Positions 59,522 through 64,000 of a stretch of DNA of 64,000 nt are shown in pieces. A model generated the notes under the pieces. That model was not told where the DNA came from. It saw nothing but the letters and a program-made list of their open reading frames with translations, and did not search any database. A program made the position numbers and the translations under genes. Every line of letters starts with the position of its first letter. The stretch's first letter is position 1. Location of the stretch: NCBI GenBank assembly GCA_017941235.1, contig JAGAWU010000020.1, positions 1 to 64,000 on the forward strand. The letters are read 5' to 3'. The DNA is from Bacilli bacterium. GTDB lineage: Bacteria > Bacillota_I > Bacilli_A > RF39 > UBA660.

Positions 59522-60832
59522 ATGATGTTTAAATTAGAAGAACTAGAAAAAAAAGAATATGAACAATTTGTAAAGAATAATAAATATAAATCACATTTTT
59601 TACAATCTTATGCTTGGGGAGAATTTGCAAAAGAGAAGAAAAAATTAATACCATTTTACTTAGGGTTAAAACAAGATAATAAATTAGTAGCAACAGCTCT
59701 ACTTCTTCAAAAAAAATTACCACTAGGATACTCTTATTTTTACTCACCAAGAGGATTTGTTCTAAACTATGAAGATGAAACTATCTTTAAAGAGATGACA
59801 AAACAAATCATTAGTTTTTGTAAATCTAAAAAAAGTATATTTATAAAAATAGATCCAGATATTATTATAAGAAAATATAATTATTTAGATGAAGAAATAA
59901 AATTAGATTATGATTGGAATAAAATATTTAAAATGATTACTAATAGTGGTTTTAAACACTTAGGTTTTACAAAAAATTTTGAAACAATGCAACCAAGATA
60001 CACTTTTAGAATTGATTTAAAACAAGATTTAGATACAATAAAAGAACATTTTTCTAAAACCACAAAGCAGCGCATAAATAAAGCAATAAAATTAGGTTGT
60101 GAAACAAAAATAGGAACAGAAAAAGACTTAGATGAATTTTGCCGTTTAATGATGGTAACCGAAGAAAGAAAAGACTTTGTATCATATGATAGTTCATATT
60201 ATAAAACCCTATATAAAATGTATAATAAAGAAAACAAAATGACCTTATTCCTAGGAAAAATACATATAGATAAAATATTAAATGAACTTAACAAAAATAA
60301 AGATGAGATACTTGAATCAATAAAAGATTTACCTAAAGAAAATTTAAGTAAAAGTGCTAAAAACAAGCTTAAAGAAGCAAATAGAAGACTTGAGAGTATT
60401 GAAAATGACATAAAAAAATATACAGAAGTAAATGAAAAGTATGGAAAAGAATTAACATTAAATGCACATATGCTAATAGAATATGGGGATAAAGCATGGG
60501 TATTGTATGCAGGAAATGAAAATATTTTAACCGAAACATATGCTAACTATTATACTTATCAAACGCACTTAGAATACTGTAAAGAGCAAGGATATAATAT
60601 TTATGATCAATTCGGAACTATAGGAGATTTAAGAAAAGATAACCCAAGAATGGGACTGCATGAATTTAAAAAGAAATTTGGTGGGGATTATGTAGAATTT
60701 ATTGGAGAATTTGACTACATAACAAATCATTTAATGTATTTCGTATTCACAAAACTAGTCCCACTATATAGAAAAATAATTAAAAACAAATCAAAGAAGG
60801 CGATTACAAATGAGATTAATGGAAATAAGTGA
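59522..60832 (+). CDS. FemAB-family aminoacyltransferase (peptidoglycan bridge)
   Basis: Uses aminoacyl-tRNA to add amino acids to the stem peptide of lipid II. 436 residues with two GNAT-like halves: HFLQSYAWGEFAKEKKKLIP at the start and YSPRGFVLNYEDETIFKEMT, then KTTKQRINKAIKLGCETKIG. A helical hairpin at about residues 240-305 (charged coiled coil) is the tRNA-binding arm typical of FemA/FemX. The end holds YDQFGTIGDLRKDNPRMGLH and EFKKKFGGDYVEFIGEFD. First of a tandem pair; two ATG codons follow AAGGTG and either could start it. Confidence 0.93.
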   Translation: MMFKLEELEKKEYEQFVKNNKYKSHFLQSYAWGEFAKEKKKLIPFYLGLKQDNKLVATALLLQKKLPLGYSYFYSPRGFVLNYEDETIFKEMTKQIISFCKSKKSIFIKIDPDIIIRKYNYLDEEIKLDYDWNKIFKMITNSGFKHLGFTKNFETMQPRYTFRIDLKQDLDTIKEHFSKTTKQRINKAIKLGCETKIGTEKDLDEFCRLMMVTEERKDFVSYDSSYYKTLYKMYNKENKMTLFLGKIHIDKILNELNKNKDEILESIKDLPKENLSKSAKNKLKEANRRLESIENDIKKYTEVNEKYGKELTLNAHMLIEYGDKAWVLYAGNENILTETYANYYTYQTHLEYCKEQGYNIYDQFGTIGDLRKDNPRMGLHEFKKKFGGDYVEFIGEFDYITNHLMYFVFTKLVPLYRKIIKNKSKKAITNEINGNK

Positions 60833-62108
60833 TAAAGAATTTGAAAAATTTGCAAAAAAACATGAACAAGTAACTTTCCATCAAACTAAACAGTGGGGAG
60901 AGTTAAAGAAAACTAATGGGTGGAAAAGTTATTTAATTGGTATGAAAGATAAAGACAAAGTAGTAGCTGCTGCCCTACTTTTAGCAAAAAAAATACCTGT
61001 ATTTAATAGATATATGTTTTATTCACCTAGAGGTTTCTTAATAGATTATAAAGATAAAAATTTACTAAAAGAATTTACTAATCAAATAAAAGAATTTGTA
61101 AAAAACAAAAAAGGAATATTCATAAAAATAGATCCATATGTACCTTATAAGGAACATGATAATAATGGTAAACTTGTAGAAAATGGTTTTGATAATAGTG
61201 ACGTTGTTAATAATTTAAAAGAACTTGGTTATAAACATTTTGGATTCAATTTAATGCAAGATACACTTCAACCAAGATGGATGCATGTGATTGATACAGA
61301 TAGATCAATGGATGATGTATTAAAAGATATGGAATCAAAAACAAGACAAATACTAAGAAAAAATGAAAAATGTGGAATAATTACACATGAGATTGAAAAA
61401 GATGAACTAAAAACATTTAAAGAAATAATGAAACATACTTCAGATAGAAGAGAATTCGTTGATAGACCGTTCTCATACTATGAAAATATGTGGGATAAAT
61501 TACACGATTCAGGAATACTGAAAATAAGAATCGCTGAAATAGACTTTAATTTATATGAAAAAAATACTAATAATGAAAAAAATGAGATTGAAAATGCATT
61601 AAAAGATAGAATTAGAAAATATGAAAATAAAGAATTAAAAATGAACGAAAAAAAATATAATTCACATAATAAACAAGATGAAGAAAGAATTAAACAACTA
61701 GAAAAACAGTTAGAAAAAATTAAAGAATATAAAAAAGAATATGGAGAAAAAACTACTTTAGGTGGAATTTTATTCTTAGTATATGGAAATGAAGTTCTTT
61801 CACTTTATGGAGGAAGTGAAGCCAAATTAATGCAATTTCAATCAGCATACACTGTACACTTTGATGGAATTAAATATGCTGTAGAAAATGGATATAAAAG
61901 ATATAATTTCTATGGTATTACAGGTGATTTCCGTGAAGAAAATCCACTATATGGATTGTATTTATTTAAAAAAAGTTTTGGTGGTACAGTAGTTGAACTT
62001 GTAGGTGAATTTGATTTAATAACTAATAAATTCTGGTATAACACATATAAACTTGCATTTGGAACATATCATAAATTTAAAAATATAACAAAAAAGATAA
62101 AGCACTAA
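60810..62108 (+). CDS. second FemAB-family aminoacyltransferase
   Basis: 432 residues, paralogous to the preceding protein (for example TFHQTKQWGELKKTNGWKSY, YSPRGFLIDYKDKNLLKEFT, and the end YNFYGITGDFREENPLYGLY). It has the same coiled-coil arm (residues 255-315). It overlaps the first gene by 23 bases and uses AGAAGG as ribosome site, so both are made from one mRNA. Two enzymes in a row suggest a bridge of at least two residues, or two enzymes with different amino acids, as with MurM/MurN and FemA/FemB. Confidence 0.93.
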   Translation: MRLMEISDKEFEKFAKKHEQVTFHQTKQWGELKKTNGWKSYLIGMKDKDKVVAAALLLAKKIPVFNRYMFYSPRGFLIDYKDKNLLKEFTNQIKEFVKNKKGIFIKIDPYVPYKEHDNNGKLVENGFDNSDVVNNLKELGYKHFGFNLMQDTLQPRWMHVIDTDRSMDDVLKDMESKTRQILRKNEKCGIITHEIEKDELKTFKEIMKHTSDRREFVDRPFSYYENMWDKLHDSGILKIRIAEIDFNLYEKNTNNEKNEIENALKDRIRKYENKELKMNEKKYNSHNKQDEERIKQLEKQLEKIKEYKKEYGEKTTLGGILFLVYGNEVLSLYGGSEAKLMQFQSAYTVHFDGIKYAVENGYKRYNFYGITGDFREENPLYGLYLFKKSFGGTVVELVGEFDLITNKFWYNTYKLAFGTYHKFKNITKKIKH

Positions 62109-62124
62109 GCTTTATCCTTTTTTA
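62090..62124. terminator. bidirectional terminator
   Basis: GATAAAGC (62096-62103) pairs with GCTTTATC (62109-62116) around ACTAA, with A6 before and T6 after; it ends the FemAB operon and the convergent GDPD-like gene. Confidence 0.92.
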
Positions 62125-63176
62125 TACGTATTTTTTAATAAAAACAAAGTTCCAACTAAAATTAAAAAGCTACCAATTACTTTAATATACAAAGGCAAAT
62201 TAATACCCGTAGATGGAACACTTATTATTGTTGTTTCACTAGTACTACTCACATCAGAATTATTTTCTTCTGTACCCGTATTACTAATTTTAGTGTCTTC
62301 TTCTACAAGAACACTTAATTTAAATGCATCCATATTAATAGTATTATTAGGTAAATTAGATGCTTGAACGTAAAGTGGATTACTTTCTGAAGCTCCTGGA
62401 ACTCTAACTAAATTTTTACTAGTTTTTAAGCTATTATAAATATTATTAAGCTCATCTGAACTTTGACCGTTTACATTAAAGCCTAAATAATATGTATCAT
62501 TATAATCCTTTACATATTCAAGTAATTGAGAATTAAAACTTAACCAAACAACACTTTCTTCCATCTGATATTGTTCAACTAATCTAATAATAGATTCAAT
62601 TTGTTCTCTAGAACCTTCTTTCAATTCTAACTGATACATCATACCATTCTGTTTAGCCCAAGATAAAGCTTCTTCTAAAGTAGTAATTTTATTACCAAAA
62701 TACTCAGTTAAAACACTACCAGTTCTTGTAACAATGAAGTCATATTGATAAAGTTCAGCAAGTGTTAAATTCTTAATATATAAAGTTTCAGAAATAGTAC
62801 TACCATCTGAATTTCTTGCAATCCTATTTATAGTAGCATCATGACTTAATACTGCAACATTATCTTTAGTAAAGAATATATCTGTCTCCATACCAAAGAA
62901 ACCATTCTGCTTAGTTAATTTAAACGACTCTAAAGAATTTTCAGGAGCAGTGTCCCATCCACGATGAGAAGTTCTTAAATCAGAATAACGCAGAGTCTCT
63001 TTTCCACTTTCATAATATGCCCAATCGAGCTTATTTGGATTAGTAAGATTTTTTACTAAATACCAACCATTTGTCGTTTCTTTACCAGTATAAGAATAAT
63101 TTTTAGCATGTACAACCTTAGTTGGTAACAAAACCAATATAAACAAAAATGTAAATAAAATCTTTTTTATATTCAT
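62112..63176 (-). CDS. surface glycerophosphodiester phosphodiesterase-like protein with VPSTG anchor
   Basis: 354 residues. Signal peptide (KILFTFLFILVLLPTKVVHA), then the GDPD TIM-barrel motifs: HRGWDTAPENS near residue 71, METDIFFTKDNVAVLSHD with the acidic pair and second His, and TINRIARNSDG. The region ELKEGSREQIESIIRLVEQY continues the barrel. The C-terminus has VPSTG (320-324), a hydrophobic helix and KK, as in LPxTG sortase substrates with Val for Leu; without a sortase it would be a plain membrane anchor. Family members release glycerol-3-phosphate from lipids or teichoic acid; the substrate here is unknown. Confidence 0.85.
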   Translation of the reverse strand: MNIKKILFTFLFILVLLPTKVVHAKNYSYTGKETTNGWYLVKNLTNPNKLDWAYYESGKETLRYSDLRTSHRGWDTAPENSLESFKLTKQNGFFGMETDIFFTKDNVAVLSHDATINRIARNSDGSTISETLYIKNLTLAELYQYDFIVTRTGSVLTEYFGNKITTLEEALSWAKQNGMMYQLELKEGSREQIESIIRLVEQYQMEESVVWLSFNSQLLEYVKDYNDTYYLGFNVNGQSSDELNNIYNSLKTSKNLVRVPGASESNPLYVQASNLPNNTINMDAFKLSVLVEEDTKISNTGTEENNSDVSSTSETTIISVPSTGINLPLYIKVIGSFLILVGTLFLLKNTYKKG

Positions 63177-63244
63177 AAAACCGCATCCTATCTAATATAA
63201 AATTTAACATATTAGACAATTACATTCAATTGATTTACATTATA

Positions 63245-63281
63245 AAAAAAAAACGCTTTACACTTTTTTAGGCGTTTTTTA
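63245..63281 (-). terminator. terminator after the flippase gene
   Basis: AAAAAACGC (63248-63256) pairs with GCGTTTTTT (63272-63280); the minus strand continues with more T residues. Confidence 0.85.
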
Positions 63282-63299
63282 CATTTCATTTACAAACAA

Positions 63300-64000
63300 T
63301 TAATGTTTTTTGTTAAAATAACTTTTTAATTGTAAACTGATTTTACTTAGGAAATTCCTACCAAAAACAGCATTTAGTGTTCCTGTTTTATATATAATAG
63401 CAAAATAAGTAATTCCACCTATTAAAACATAACATAAAATAATAAATATATTTACTACTCTTATATTTGAATATTGTGGAAAAACAAATCTTAATAACAC
63501 AATTGAAACAATCATAAATAAAGTAGAGAAAATTACATTTACCAAATTTTTTAAAGTTACTTCAAAGTTAATCTTAAACTTCTTATTAAGAGCAAATAAA
63601 CAATATATAAGTGATGAAAAATAACCAATAATAGTTGCGGTTATATTACCATAATAAGGAGGAAGTCCCATATTATAAAAACTATTCATTAAAGTAACAT
63701 TTAAAAAGCATTTTAATAAAACTCCAATAACTAAACTTATAAAGACAGTTTTATAATCCTTTAACACTTGAAGAATCGTAACTAATATTGTAAACGTTGA
63801 AACAAAGAAAGATGTAAAAATATAATAAGCAAATACTGAAGGCCCTATTTTACTACCTCCATAAAATAAGAACCAAATAGGTTTAGAAAGTAAACTTAAT
63901 CCAACTACCATTGGAATTATAGATACAAATAAAATTTGAAAAGTTTTATTTATTTTTCTATTTATATCCTCTTTGTCTTTTTTTATAACACTTTCCGTTA
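63300..64000 (-). CDS. MurJ/SpoVB-type lipid flippase, C-terminal part (runs off window)
   Basis: The frame is open through to 64000: upstream of the internal ATG at 63911 the codons read KDKEDINRKINKTFQILFVS, in frame. The visible 233 residues contain about six hydrophobic helices of the MOP exporter fold (PMVVGLSLLSKPIWFLFYGG, IFTSFFVSTFTILVTILQVL, ISLVIGVLLKCFLNVTLMN), ending in a short basic tail. It resembles the C-terminal half of MurJ (YtgP) or SpoVB. With the FemAB pair nearby a role in lipid II export is plausible, but the N-terminus is needed to decide. Confidence 0.8.
   Translation of the reverse strand, partial: TESVIKKDKEDINRKINKTFQILFVSIIPMVVGLSLLSKPIWFLFYGGSKIGPSVFAYYIFTSFFVSTFTILVTILQVLKDYKTVFISLVIGVLLKCFLNVTLMNSFYNMGLPPYYGNITATIIGYFSSLIYCLFALNKKFKINFEVTLKNLVNVIFSTLFMIVSIVLLRFVFPQYSNIRVVNIFIILCYVLIGGITYFAIIYKTGTLNAVFGRNFLSKISLQLKSYFNKKH

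Noticed and set aside
1-64000. Mycoplasma-type genetic code (TGA = Trp)
   Set aside because: TGA is used as a real stop at the ends of deoC, nrnA, dnaD, the rodZ-like gene and the GT-C gene, always at the expected protein length, and Trp codons are TGG.
1-64000. tRNA genes, rRNA or CRISPR arrays
   Set aside because: No tRNA T-arm pattern with a fitting acceptor stem, no rRNA core sequence and no regularly spaced repeats were found by reading both strands.

Overview
The window is a stretch of chromosome from an AT-rich, low-GC Gram-positive bacterium (Bacillota, Bacilli-like). The housekeeping genes sit in blocks that resemble Bacillus subtilis synteny: ffh-ylxM-ftsY, ymfM/rodZ-pgsA-recA-rny, gpsB-rnpB, recU-ponA, dnaD-nth, cca, dgkA, hup, der, engB, nrnA, ackA, thiI, ezrA, rpsD, tyrS, ytxG-ytxH and trmB. 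TGA ends several genes (deoC, nrnA, dnaD and others), so the code is the standard bacterial one and not the Mycoplasma code. SpoIVA, SpoVIF and an alpha/beta-type SASP show that the lineage is, or recently was, a spore former. A small-genome gut Bacilli lineage (Erysipelotrichales or RF39-like) fits, but I cannot fix the taxon from sequence alone.

Layout. 1-140: end of an IS3-like insertion that cuts a small gene. 138-8240: SRP operon genes, a HerA-like ATPase and a secreted transglutaminase-like protein. 8405-16306: RNase J, RNase Y, MurE, RecA, PgsA, a RodZ-like protein, RNase P RNA and GpsB. 16738-24572: RecU, PBP1A, endonuclease III, DnaD, CCA-adding enzyme, DgkA, HU and membrane proteins. 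24769-27564: Der, SpoVIF, PncC and the 5' part of spoIVA.

27565-41430 is a 13,866-bp integrative mobilizable element inserted inside spoIVA after codon 121 (Trp). The remaining 370 codons of spoIVA resume in frame at 41431. Joining the two halves at the shared TGG gives a 491-residue SpoIVA, against 492 in B. subtilis from memory. The element ends carry a perfect 9-bp inverted repeat that would be symmetric around the crossover in the excised circle. The element carries a large serine recombinase at its right end, a MobV-type relaxase, a candidate oriT resembling the pMV158 nick site, XRE regulators, an SSB-like protein, a Fic protein, an endonuclease III-like protein, and a four-gene gtr-type surface glycosylation cassette. 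The arrangement recalls the skin elements that interrupt sigK, but here the target is spoIVA and the element also looks conjugally mobilizable.

41431-64000: rest of spoIVA, then EngB, NrnA, AckA, SASP, ThiI, EzrA, RpsD with a leader, a T-box-controlled deoC-tyrS-phosphatase operon, YtxGH, TrmB, two FemAB-type aminoacyltransferases, an anchored GDPD-like protein and a MurJ/SpoVB-type flippase that runs off the window. Cell envelope, division, RNA turnover and sporulation dominate. No tRNA, rRNA or CRISPR array was recognised.
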